From assembly GCF_907164905.1 (NCBI RefSeq), contig NZ_CAJRAF010000002.1:2108001-2172000 (forward strand): DNA of 64,000 bases, read 5' to 3'. Under the pieces are notes generated by a model. That model saw only the letters and a program-made list of their open reading frames with translations, did no database searches and was not told the DNA's origin. Each line of letters begins with the position of its first letter. Positions within the stretch are counted from its first letter, which is position 1. Shown one piece after another: positions 9,040-16,945 of the stretch. Origin of the DNA: Dyadobacter sp. CECT 9275. GTDB lineage: Bacteria > Bacteroidota > Bacteroidia > Cytophagales > Spirosomataceae. Position numbers and translations under genes: made by a program.

Positions 9040-10320
9040 ATGCAAACCGAAATGACCCGATACCGCTGGCGTGTAGTAGCATTGCTGTTTTTTGCCACCA
9101 CCATTAATTACCTCGACAGACAGGTACTCGGTCTTTTGAAACCGACATTGGAAACAGAATTTGGCTGGACAGAATCCGATTTCAGCCATATTGTAATGGC
9201 TTTTCAGGCGGCGTATGCTTTTTCACTGATCGGTTTTGGCGCTATTATTGACCGCATCGGCACCAAGCTCGGATATATTATATCGGTGGTGGTATGGAGT
9301 ATTGCGGCCTTACTACACGCTTTTGCCAACGGTACCATGAGTTTCGGCCTGATGCGCGCCCTTCTTGGTTTGGGAGAAGCGGGCAACTTCCCGGTTGCTA
9401 TAAAAGCAACGGCGGAATGGTTCCCTAAAAAAGAAAGAGCATTGGCTACCGGGATTTTTAATTCAGGTGCCAATATTGGAGCCGTGGTCGCGCCCATTAT
9501 GGTGCCATGGATCCTTGGACTCTATGGCTGGGAGCAGGCTTTCCTGATCACCGGTGCGGTTGGTTTTATCTGGCTTTTCTTCTGGATAAAATACTATGAA
9601 TTACCTGCCCGGCAACCACGAGCAAACGAGGCCGAAATTAACTATATATTAAGCGATAATGAGCCGGATACCAGCAAAGAAAAACCTGTAAAGTGGCTGG
9701 AACTTTTTAAGATACGCCAAACGTGGGCCTTTGTTTTTGGTAAAATGCTCACTGATCCCATCTGGTGGTTTTTCCTGTATTGGCTCCCATCCTATTTTGC
9801 AGAGGCTTTTAAACTGAACCTTTCCAAACCCAGCATTGAGCTGGTAATTGTTTACACGGCAACTACCATCGGCAGTATTGGCGGAGGATACCTGTCAGGC
9901 TTTCTGATCAATAAAGGATGGCCCGTATTCAGAGCAAGAAAAACGTCCATGCTATTGTTTGCAGTCTGTGTGATGCCCATTATGCTGGCCCAGTATACCA
10001 CCAATATCTGGCAGGCAGTGGTACTGATAAGCCTGGCGGCGGCGGCCCATCAGGCCTGGAGCGCAAATATTTTCACAACAGCGAGTGATATGTTTCCTAA
10101 AAAAGCAGTGAGCTCCGTGGTGGGGATCGGCGGGATGGCGGGCTCTGTTGGCGGCATTCTTTTCCCGATGCTGGTGGGTTATATACTGGATACCTACAAA
10201 TTTGCCGGTAACATAGGAGCAGGTTATAACCTCATTTTCATTATCTGTGGTTTTGCTTATTTACTTGCCTGGATCGTCATGCACTTTTTTGCTCCCAAAA
10301 TGGAACAGGTAAAGATTTAG
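9040..10320 (+). CDS. MFS hexuronate transporter, ExuT-like (ACS family)
   Basis: A 426-residue major facilitator with about 12 hydrophobic segments. The N-terminus reads NYLDRQVLG, a hallmark of the anion:cation symporter (ACS) family including ExuT, and GLGEAGNFPVAIKATAEWFP is the conserved loop after helix 4. It would import galacturonate, glucuronate or short unsaturated uronides by proton symport in the cytoplasmic membrane. It lies 53 nt after uxaB and appears to be the last catabolic gene of the uronate operon. Substrate is inferred from family and context. Confidence 0.88.
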   Translation: MQTEMTRYRWRVVALLFFATTINYLDRQVLGLLKPTLETEFGWTESDFSHIVMAFQAAYAFSLIGFGAIIDRIGTKLGYIISVVVWSIAALLHAFANGTMSFGLMRALLGLGEAGNFPVAIKATAEWFPKKERALATGIFNSGANIGAVVAPIMVPWILGLYGWEQAFLITGAVGFIWLFFWIKYYELPARQPRANEAEINYILSDNEPDTSKEKPVKWLELFKIRQTWAFVFGKMLTDPIWWFFLYWLPSYFAEAFKLNLSKPSIELVIVYTATTIGSIGGGYLSGFLINKGWPVFRARKTSMLLFAVCVMPIMLAQYTTNIWQAVVLISLAAAAHQAWSANIFTTASDMFPKKAVSSVVGIGGMAGSVGGILFPMLVGYILDTYKFAGNIGAGYNLIFIICGFAYLLAWIVMHFFAPKMEQVKI

Positions 10321-10395
10321 ATTTACCCATTATATCCAACCTTTCAATTACTTTTAACAGATATCCATTCCGTTCAGCAAACAGTTTTTACTCTG

Positions 10396-10830
10396 ATGAA
10401 AAAAACACTCATATTCGCCGCCCTTTTGCTTCTGACAAACCTGGCCGCTTTTGCTCAAACCAAAGATGAAAAAGAGGTATCGGTTTTCATTGAAAAACTT
10501 AAGACTGCTATCCTTGCGGCCAATGAAGCCGACCTTTCAAAACTCACCGCTCCGTCGCTGAGCTACGGACACTCCAACGGGCTTCTTGAAGACAAAAAAG
10601 CGTTCATCCAGGCACTGGTAAGCGGTGAATCCAAGTTTACCAAAATCGAACTGACCGAACAGACCATTTCCATTTCGGGTGATGTGGCCATGGTACGCCA
10701 TAAATTATTTGGAGACACCCACAACAAGGGAAAAGATCCCGCACAGGTAAAACTCGGGGTATTTATGGTTTTACAAAAGGTAAAAGGAAACTGGGTACTC
10801 CTCGGCAGACAAGCCTTCAAGCTACTTTAG
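10396..10830 (+). CDS. Exported NTF2-like/DUF4440-type protein
   Basis: A 144-residue protein with a signal peptide (MKKTLIFAALLLLTNLAAFAQ). The mature part resembles the NTF2/SnoaL-like fold of DUF4440: an initial amphipathic helix (KEVSVFIEKLKTAILAAN), DLSKLTAPSLSYGHSNG, and a closing beta sheet with VRHKLFGDT and VFMVLQKVKGNWVLLGRQAFK. Function is unknown; such domains bind small ligands or are enzymes. It follows the transporter by 75 nt and precedes a terminator, so it may be the last gene of the uronate operon. Confidence 0.75.
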   Translation: MKKTLIFAALLLLTNLAAFAQTKDEKEVSVFIEKLKTAILAANEADLSKLTAPSLSYGHSNGLLEDKKAFIQALVSGESKFTKIELTEQTISISGDVAMVRHKLFGDTHNKGKDPAQVKLGVFMVLQKVKGNWVLLGRQAFKLL

Positions 10831-10849
10831 AATTGCTCAGAAAAGCATG

Positions 10850-10877
10850 AAAAGCCCGCCACAACAGCGGGTTTTTT
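10850..10877. terminator. Rho-independent terminator
   Basis: Stem CCCGC (10855-10859) and GCGGG (10867-10871) with a 7-nt loop, A residues before it and six T after it. It closes the uronate operon on the plus strand; the A-rich 5' side means it may also work in the other direction. Confidence 0.7.
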
Positions 10878-11012
10878 CGGTTTATGACGGTGGTTCAGCT
10901 AACAGGCAAACCTTCGGCCTCCCTAGGATTTACTTCGGCAGCATTGACCCAACTGCTGTAACCGCGGAATTCCTGGATATTGCTTCTGAAACCAACATAT
11001 CTGGAATAAAAA

Positions 11013-11060
11013 TTGCGTAACAAAAAAGTTACACATATATTTGCGTAACCAAAAAGTTCC
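11013..11060 (+). promoter_or_regulatory. Promoter with tandem ArsR-type operator
   Basis: Two copies of TTGCGTAAC-N6-GTTnC lie 28 nt apart (11013-11032 and 11041-11060). The first is a perfect inverted repeat GTAAC-N6-GTTAC; the second has one mismatch (GTTCC). Between them sits TATATTTG (11036-11043), a perfect Bacteroidota -7 element, with TTG at 11013-11015 as the -33 element (20-nt spacing). A regulator bound to both copies would cover the -33 region and the start point. The first gene begins at 11066 and the operon encodes an ArsR-family protein, so autoregulation is the natural reading. Confidence 0.7.
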
Positions 11061-11065
11061 GTGTT

Positions 11066-11506
11066 ATGAAACGAGATGTCAAAGTACAATGGTTTTACCC
11101 GCATCCTCCCGAAGTGATCTGGGAATGCCTTACCAATCAGGAGTTACTAAACAAATGGACTTTTATCAAGGATTTTAAGCCCGTGGTAGGACATGAGTTT
11201 GAGGCACATGCCAAACCCCGGAAATCGCAAGGGTTTGATGGGATCATGTATCATAAGGTTCTGGAGGTAATACCTTTGAAAAAGCTGTCCTATACCTTCA
11301 GGGGCGGACCTCAGAAAGGTGTAATTACCCTGGACACCATCGTAACCTGGACCCTGACACCCAAAAACGGAGGTACCGAGCTAAAGGTTGAACAATCTGG
11401 TTTTGAGGGTACTAAAAATTACTTCACCAGCTTTATCATGGAACTGGGATGGAAAAAAATCCTATCCAAAAAAATCACAAAGGCGCTTCAGACATTAGAC
11501 GCATGA
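11066..11506 (+). CDS. SRPBCC (AHSA1-type) domain protein
   Basis: A 146-residue START/Bet v 1-like protein of the AHSA1 group: N-terminal strand VQWFYPHPPEVIWECLTNQELLNKW, then glycine-rich strands and a long C-terminal helix (FTSFIMELGWKKILSKKITKAL). These form a hydrophobic ligand pocket. AHSA1-like proteins encoded beside ArsR regulators are common and their ligands are mostly unknown. Its stop overlaps the start of the ArsR gene in the sequence ATGA, so translation is coupled. Here the SRPBCC gene precedes the regulator, the reverse of the more usual order. Confidence 0.85.
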   Translation: MKRDVKVQWFYPHPPEVIWECLTNQELLNKWTFIKDFKPVVGHEFEAHAKPRKSQGFDGIMYHKVLEVIPLKKLSYTFRGGPQKGVITLDTIVTWTLTPKNGGTELKVEQSGFEGTKNYFTSFIMELGWKKILSKKITKALQTLDA

Positions 11507-11847
11507 CCATGCCCATTTATGACCCGTTTCAGGCACTTGCCGACCCTGGCCGCAGGGAAATACTGATGATGATCGCCAAAGAGAAACGGTCTATCAATGC
11601 TATTGCGGAGAATTTTGAGATCAGCCGCCCGGCGGTTTCCAAACATATTAAAATCCTCCACGGCGCAGGTTTCATCGTGATGGAGGAAAAAGGCAGAGAG
11701 CGCTTTTGCATTCTTAACCAGGCCGGTTTCAGGGAAATACAACACTGGATGGATTTCTTTGAGGCACATTGGAAAGCTCAGTTATTAAGCCTCGATACGC
11801 TCCTGAAAACAAATACGATTGTCCCCGAAAAGGACAATCGTACCTGA
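11503..11847 (+). CDS. ArsR-family transcriptional regulator
   Basis: A 114-residue winged-helix regulator: DPFQALADPGRREILMMIAK, then the recognition segment FEISRPAVSKHIKILHGAGF and the wing (EEKGRERFCILN). No cysteine cluster for metal sensing is present, so it belongs to the non-metal ArsR branch normally paired with SRPBCC proteins. The start is the ATG at 11503, overlapping the preceding stop by ATGA; the frame is open to 11449 but inside the SRPBCC gene. The tandem inverted repeats at 11013-11060 are its likely binding sites. Confidence 0.9.
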   Translation: MTMPIYDPFQALADPGRREILMMIAKEKRSINAIAENFEISRPAVSKHIKILHGAGFIVMEEKGRERFCILNQAGFREIQHWMDFFEAHWKAQLLSLDTLLKTNTIVPEKDNRT

Positions 11848-11891
11848 GATAGATTCGGGAAATTCCAGGAAAGTACCTGTTCAGATCCGTA

Positions 11892-13106
11892 TCAATGGGA
11901 CGGCCTGTCCTGTGCAGGGGCTGAGGCATGAAAATCTTCCTGAATGACGCTCGCATATTTATCCAGCAAGGCAATCACCTGATCGTGGGATTTGGAACGC
12001 ACCACCATGCCCACGTGGTAAGGCTCATTCATTCGCCATACAATTTCAGGATCCTGAAAAACGGCTGCGTCCGGCCATTCCTGCCTGGCCAGGGAAATAA
12101 TGATCCCCGAGTACTCCTTACGTACCGGAGGAAGTTTATAATTTTCACCATTTGCTTCGGCAGTTTCCATTTTTGCCCATTCCTTCCACAAGTTGATCCC
12201 CGAAGACGCTTCAACCATTTCAGACAGGTGTGCTCCGCCGACACGGGAGGAAGTTTCCAGGAAATAATATTTACCATCGTCATAACAGCGTATCACCTCC
12301 GTGTGTGATGCACTGTGTTTTAAACCAAAGGCCTTTAACAAATCCACGGCCAGTGTTTCCAGCGCATGCTCCTCCGACGAATCAAAAGGTACCGTCACAG
12401 AACGGAAGATACCTCCCTCGTGTGCTACTTCAAATGGCGGCGCCAGGTATTTACTGCACCACAGGAATATTACCCTACCATTGTAGGAAATGGAATCAAC
12501 ATGATAAACATCACCTGGCTTAAACTGCTCCACCAGATAACTGTGCCGTTTATCGCCCAGGCGGTGAATCGTTTCCCACAGATCAGCCACGGTGTGGAGC
12601 TTTTTGATACCGGTTGCCGAAGCCTCCGACCTGGGCTTAATCATCCAGGGACCGGGATATTTTTCAATAAATCTGTTGATTTCGGCATCATTAAAAAGCG
12701 CCGAAAACCCTGGAACACGAATCCCCGACTCCGCAGCCTTGGTACGCATGGCAAGCTTATCACGGAAATACCGCCCGGTGGTTTGCCCCATCCCCGGTAT
12801 CCTGAAATACTCCCTGATGTGCGTAGCCTTTTCCACATCAAAATCGTCCAGTGCCACCACCCGGTCAATCGCCCTGCTGCGCATTACATACGCCAGGCCA
12901 TTGATGATCTGGTTCATATCGTACGTTCCGTCCTCCCCTTCTTGTACATAAAAAAAGTCATCGATACATTCCCTCACCCAAGGTTTACCTTCGAGTTTTT
13001 TGGCAGTGAGCAGAAGCACCGTATTACCGGCCTCTTTACACGCCTTGAGAAAATCATTGCCTTTAAAATATGTTGAAATGCAGAGGAAGGTCAGAGATCC
13101 CGACAT
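11892..13106 (-). CDS. ATP-grasp domain protein
   Basis: A 404-residue ATP-grasp enzyme. The N-terminal third is a pre-ATP-grasp Rossmann-like domain (LTFLCISTYFKGNDFLKACKE). The ATP-binding part contains GPWMIKPRSEASATGIKKL, with the nucleotide-binding Lys, YLVEQFKPGDVYHVDSI, and the Mg-binding strand FLETSSRVGG (Glu plus Arg). It resembles carboxylate-amine ligases (carbamoyl-phosphate synthase L / biotin-carboxylase-like ATP-grasp) of unknown product. Substrate is not readable from sequence. It is a single gene, tail-to-tail with the ArsR operon 44 nt away. Confidence 0.8.
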   Translation of the reverse strand: MSGSLTFLCISTYFKGNDFLKACKEAGNTVLLLTAKKLEGKPWVRECIDDFFYVQEGEDGTYDMNQIINGLAYVMRSRAIDRVVALDDFDVEKATHIREYFRIPGMGQTTGRYFRDKLAMRTKAAESGIRVPGFSALFNDAEINRFIEKYPGPWMIKPRSEASATGIKKLHTVADLWETIHRLGDKRHSYLVEQFKPGDVYHVDSISYNGRVIFLWCSKYLAPPFEVAHEGGIFRSVTVPFDSSEEHALETLAVDLLKAFGLKHSASHTEVIRCYDDGKYYFLETSSRVGGAHLSEMVEASSGINLWKEWAKMETAEANGENYKLPPVRKEYSGIIISLARQEWPDAAVFQDPEIVWRMNEPYHVGMVVRSKSHDQVIALLDKYASVIQEDFHASAPAQDRPSH

Positions 13107-13157
13107 AAAATTGTGTGTTGGTGGAAACTATGAAAATGTGGATGGTTCTTTCCTTTT

Positions 13158-13187
13158 CAAATAAAGCAAAAAGAAGCAATTTGTCAA
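13158..13187 (-). promoter_or_regulatory. Probable promoter of the ATP-grasp gene
   Basis: Minus strand: TTG (13185-13187), 19-nt spacer, TTTATTTG (13158-13165), one mismatch from TAnnTTTG. Start point would be near 13152, about 45 nt before the ATG at 13106. Confidence 0.45.
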
Positions 13188-13253
13188 GACTACGCCCATT
13201 TATATTTCAGACGGCATCGCCCTGCCCGGGATGAAAAAACGGATTGAAACCAA

Positions 13254-14648
13254 TCAGCTTATCTGCTCCAGGTATGCCCTCAGCAAACGGATTCCATAGG
13301 CCGTTCCGGCTCTCCCAGGGGCATATTCCGTATCTCCGAAAGCCGTTCCGGCAATATCCAGATGTGCCCAGGAGGTATGTTCGTCCGTGAAAGCTTCCAG
13401 GAATTTGGCAGCCACAATGGCACCTGCCATGGGTTTCCCGTGGTAATTTTTAACGTCTGCAATGTCCGACGACAGCTCTTCCCGGTATACATCCCACAAC
13501 GGTAACCTCCATACTTTTTCCCCTGTGAGATCGGCCGCTTCCGAGATGTCCGCCGCCAGTTGATCGTTGGAGGTAAATAATCCGGCTGCTTCGTATCCCA
13601 ATGTCTGAATGATACTGCCTGTCAGCGTGGCCAGATCAATGACCACATCCGGTTTAAAATTCCTGACGGCGTACGTCAACCCGTCGGCGAGGATCAGCCT
13701 GCCTTCCGCGTCAGTATCTATCACTTCAATCGTCTGCCCCGAATACGACTGAATGACGTCACCTGGCTTGGTGGAAGTTCCGTCCACACAATTTTCCGTG
13801 GAAGGAATCACACCAACTACGCGCACAGCAAGTTTCAGCTGTGCGGCCAGTTCTACAGCACCCAGCACAGCTGCGGCCCCACCCATGTCACTCTTCATTA
13901 AATGCATATTCCCCGACGGTTTGATAGAGATACCACCGGTATCAAACGTTACGCCTTTGCCTACCAGCGCCACGGTATGCCTGTACGCTTCGGGATGATA
14001 GTCCGATACGATCAACACCGGAGGCTCCGCACTTCCCTTGCTCACCGAAAGCAACGCATGCAACCCTTCCTTCTGCAGCATTTCCTTGTCCAGGATACGG
14101 ACATTGTAATTATTTTCGGCGCCCGATTCTATGGCCCATTCTGCCAGGAGTGTCGGGGATTTATGGTTACCCGGCGCGTTCATCAGGTCCATAATGCGCA
14201 TCTGAACCACAGCAGTTTTCTGAGCCAACCCTATTCCCTTTAAAATTTCTCCGGATTCCTGGGTTACCCAGATCTTCAGCTTCCCGTTATCTCCAAAAAA
14301 AATGCTCATCTTTTTTGGAGAGGTTTTATACAACTGGATGTCATACCCCCCAAGTAAAATTCCATTCACCGCAGCCTCAATCCATTCGGCAGATTTCCCT
14401 CTGGCATCCAATATAATTTCCTCCGGCCAGCGGTCTTTCCGTTTATAAAAAAGGGATCTGAATATTTTGATCAGCGCAGATGTTTCCTGCACCTTTCCCA
14501 GCCCAAGCCATAATTCCCTTGACGAATACCACCAGCTTTCACCCTTTTCTGCCCGGAACATGTCCTGATTTTCTGGCGCCGAATTTTCGTCGTATACCTT
14601 TATCAGAAGAATTTCTTCTGCCATTGCCGTTGTCTGTTGAATGTGCAT
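13254..14648 (-). CDS. Leucyl aminopeptidase, M17 family
   Basis: A 464-residue cytosolic M17 aminopeptidase. The C-terminal catalytic domain has VGKGVTFDTGGISIKPSG (metal-binding Lys and Asp), MHLMKSDMGGAAAVLG, and the signature DTDAEGRLILADGL with Asp and Glu ligands. It removes N-terminal amino acids, preferring Leu, using two metal ions, usually as a hexamer. The N-terminal domain is less conserved. The frame is open to 14810, but the ATG at 14648 gives the normal family length and leaves a 160-nt promoter region shared with the divergent GH88/105 gene. Confidence 0.92.
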   Translation of the reverse strand: MHIQQTTAMAEEILLIKVYDENSAPENQDMFRAEKGESWWYSSRELWLGLGKVQETSALIKIFRSLFYKRKDRWPEEIILDARGKSAEWIEAAVNGILLGGYDIQLYKTSPKKMSIFFGDNGKLKIWVTQESGEILKGIGLAQKTAVVQMRIMDLMNAPGNHKSPTLLAEWAIESGAENNYNVRILDKEMLQKEGLHALLSVSKGSAEPPVLIVSDYHPEAYRHTVALVGKGVTFDTGGISIKPSGNMHLMKSDMGGAAAVLGAVELAAQLKLAVRVVGVIPSTENCVDGTSTKPGDVIQSYSGQTIEVIDTDAEGRLILADGLTYAVRNFKPDVVIDLATLTGSIIQTLGYEAAGLFTSNDQLAADISEAADLTGEKVWRLPLWDVYREELSSDIADVKNYHGKPMAGAIVAAKFLEAFTDEHTSWAHLDIAGTAFGDTEYAPGRAGTAYGIRLLRAYLEQIS

Positions 14649-14808
14649 ATTATTTAAAGTCGAATTAAAATCAGAACTAAAAGAGTAACATCGCTCAATA
14701 AATTTCTTTTGGGCCAGGCCTGATGTAACAGAAAGACCTGGCCAGCTATGCAAACCCGGCAAATTCCGGATTTCCCTATATATAAACCTGACTAAGAAAC
14801 CTGACACC

Positions 14809-16197
14809 ATGATACGAATTTTTACCCATATTTCGACTTCCGGAACGGCTCTTGCTATTGCTTACCTGCTGGGATCCGCATCAGGCAGCTTTGCACAGCG
14901 TAACGAAACCCGGGCCAACGACTCCAACACCCCGCTTCACTTACTCCAACCCGATTACCCGGTTCCTTACGGCATTGTAAAAAAGGAGAATGTCCTTTCG
15001 GACCTGAACCGTATTTATAACTACCTGAACCAGGTGACGCCTACCGCCTTCGTGGACTCCAAAACCGGACAGCCGGTTACGGATCTTACAAAAATTGATC
15101 AGCATACTGTTTTGCAAAAAGGGGATTACCGCATTGTGAGTTACGAATGGGGGGTTACCTACTCTGCCATGTTGCTGGCCGCCAAAGTGACCGGAGACAG
15201 GAAATTCAGGGAATATGCTGATAAGCGACTGCATTTCATTGCGGAATCGGTGCCCTATTTTAAGAAAACCAGCCAGGAACATGCCGACTGGGGAACGGCT
15301 GGGCCGCTTCGGGGGCTGGTGGATCCGCATGCGCTGGACGACTGCGGGGCGATGTGCGCAGCGATGATCAAAGCGACACGTGCCGGAAGTACCGGTAATT
15401 TTCGTCCGCTGATCAACAGCCATATTGACTACATCCTTCACAAAGAACATAAGTTAAAGGATGGTAGCCTGGCCCGTAATCGCCCGCAACCCAACACGAT
15501 ATGGCTCGACGACCTCTTTATGGGCGTACCAGCCCTTGCCCAGATGGGGAAATTAACCGGAGACAAAAAATATTACGACGAAGCCGTAAAACAGGTACTG
15601 CAGATTTCTGACCGGATGTTTAACAAGGAAAAAGGGCTGTATATGCATGGCTGGGTGGAAGGAATGACCGAACATCCGCAGTTTCACTGGGCCCGTGCCA
15701 ATGGCTGGGCTATACTGACAAAAGTAGAGCTACTGGATGTGTTACCGGAGAACCATCCGGGCCGCGCAAAAATCCTGCAGCTTCTGAAAGCACATATCAA
15801 AGGATTGGCAGCCCGCCAGTCGGGGTCAGGTTTCTGGCACCAGTTGCTCGACAGAAATGACTCCTATCTTGAAACTTCGGCTACGGCCATTTATACCTAT
15901 GCTATTGCCAAAGCCATTAACAGTGGTTGGGTACAAGGGCTAACTTACGCACCCATGGCGCTCCTGGCGTGGAATGCAGTGTCAACCAAAATCAATCCAC
16001 AGGGGCAGGTAGAGGGCACCTGTGTCGGAACCGGCATGGCCTTTGATCCCGCATTTTATTACCACCGGCCCATCAGCCCATACGCCGCGCACGGGTATGG
16101 TCCGGTAATCATGGCGGGTGCCGAAGTATTGCAATTGCTCAACAATAACGCTTTTGAAATAAACGACAGTTCCGTGCAGCTTTTACAGAAAAAATAA
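14809..16197 (+). CDS. GH88/GH105 unsaturated uronyl/rhamnogalacturonyl hydrolase
   Basis: A 462-residue exported six-hairpin hydrolase. The signal peptide spans roughly residues 1-29 (AYLLGSASGSFAQ). Conserved GH88/105 blocks are YEWGVTYSAMLLAAKVTGD, IWLDDLFMGVPALAQMG with its catalytic-region Asp, QFHWARANGWAILTKVELL, and SGFWHQLLDRNDSYLETSATA. It probably acts in the periplasm on unsaturated disaccharides from pectin or rhamnogalacturonan lyases. It is a paralogue of the gene at 5510 but without the extra C-terminal domain, so the two likely differ in substrate. It is convergent with the LytTR regulator, 5 nt away. Confidence 0.9.
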   Translation: MIRIFTHISTSGTALAIAYLLGSASGSFAQRNETRANDSNTPLHLLQPDYPVPYGIVKKENVLSDLNRIYNYLNQVTPTAFVDSKTGQPVTDLTKIDQHTVLQKGDYRIVSYEWGVTYSAMLLAAKVTGDRKFREYADKRLHFIAESVPYFKKTSQEHADWGTAGPLRGLVDPHALDDCGAMCAAMIKATRAGSTGNFRPLINSHIDYILHKEHKLKDGSLARNRPQPNTIWLDDLFMGVPALAQMGKLTGDKKYYDEAVKQVLQISDRMFNKEKGLYMHGWVEGMTEHPQFHWARANGWAILTKVELLDVLPENHPGRAKILQLLKAHIKGLAARQSGSGFWHQLLDRNDSYLETSATAIYTYAIAKAINSGWVQGLTYAPMALLAWNAVSTKINPQGQVEGTCVGTGMAFDPAFYYHRPISPYAAHGYGPVIMAGAEVLQLLNNNAFEINDSSVQLLQKK

Positions 16198-16202
16198 CCT
16201 GG

Positions 16203-16940
16203 TCAGCGCCGTGTTTTGATTACCGCCAGCCGGTCCATCAGGTCGGTACGGTTCCCTTCTGGAATGAATATCAGCTGATCATAGTCTTTCAGTTTCAGAT
16301 GGTTTCTCTCAATTCTTTCGATGTAACTCAGGTTGATCAGCAAAGAACGGGAAACCCTGTAAAAATCAGGACCATTGAGAAACTGTCCCAGGTAGCCGAT
16401 ATTCATGGTAATGAGTCTGGGTTTTTCTTTTCCTGCCTCAAAAATATGAACATACGAACCGTTTAGTACCGAATTAACGTAGAGTATATCCGCCTTTACA
16501 ACTCTTTCGTAACCTTTTTCATAAGGCAGAAATAAATGATCCGGCACATGCTCCTTTTTGGTAGTCGGCTGGAAGTTGAGATGTGCCAGTTTTAATTGCA
16601 TCACAAGCTCTGTTTGCCGGAAAGGCTTTAAAAGGTAGGCTCTGGGTGACACCATCTGCGCTCTCTGAAAGGTATGGTCTCGTGAATCCGCCGTCAGGAA
16701 AACGATCGGTATCCAGTGATGCCGCAGCAGTTCATTTGCCGTGTAGATACCATCAAAGGAATCTTCCAGCTGAATATCTATCAATGCCATGTCGGGAGGT
16801 GAATCCCTGGCTGCCTGCAGCGCTTCTTCATAATTGCGGGCAATCCCCGATACCTGGTACCCGGCTTCTTCAAGATTTCTCCTGATATTGCTTGCAATCA
16901 AAAGATCATCCTCGACAACCAGCACATTTAAAGATTTCAT
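16203..16940 (-). CDS. LytTR-family response regulator
   Basis: A 245-residue two-domain regulator. The receiver domain starts LNVLVVEDDLLIAS and has the phospho-acceptor Asp55 in ALIDIQLED, the conserved Thr in VFLTADS and the Lys in AYLLKPF. A LytTR DNA-binding domain follows from about residue 145 (ERVVKADILYVNSVLNGSYVHIF to SLLINLSYIERIERNHLKL). The frame is open to a TTG at 16973, but the ATG at 16940 gives the normal receiver start. It begins 5 nt after the kinase stop, so kinase and regulator form one transcription unit. Confidence 0.92.
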   Translation of the reverse strand: MKSLNVLVVEDDLLIASNIRRNLEEAGYQVSGIARNYEEALQAARDSPPDMALIDIQLEDSFDGIYTANELLRHHWIPIVFLTADSRDHTFQRAQMVSPRAYLLKPFRQTELVMQLKLAHLNFQPTTKKEHVPDHLFLPYEKGYERVVKADILYVNSVLNGSYVHIFEAGKEKPRLITMNIGYLGQFLNGPDFYRVSRSLLINLSYIERIERNHLKLKDYDQLIFIPEGNRTDLMDRLAVIKTRR

Positions 16941-16945
16941 ATATA

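Noticed and set aside
12366..13076. Open frame of 236 codons on the plus strand
   Set aside because: It lies wholly antisense to the ATP-grasp gene, has no domain, and its composition follows the opposite codons.
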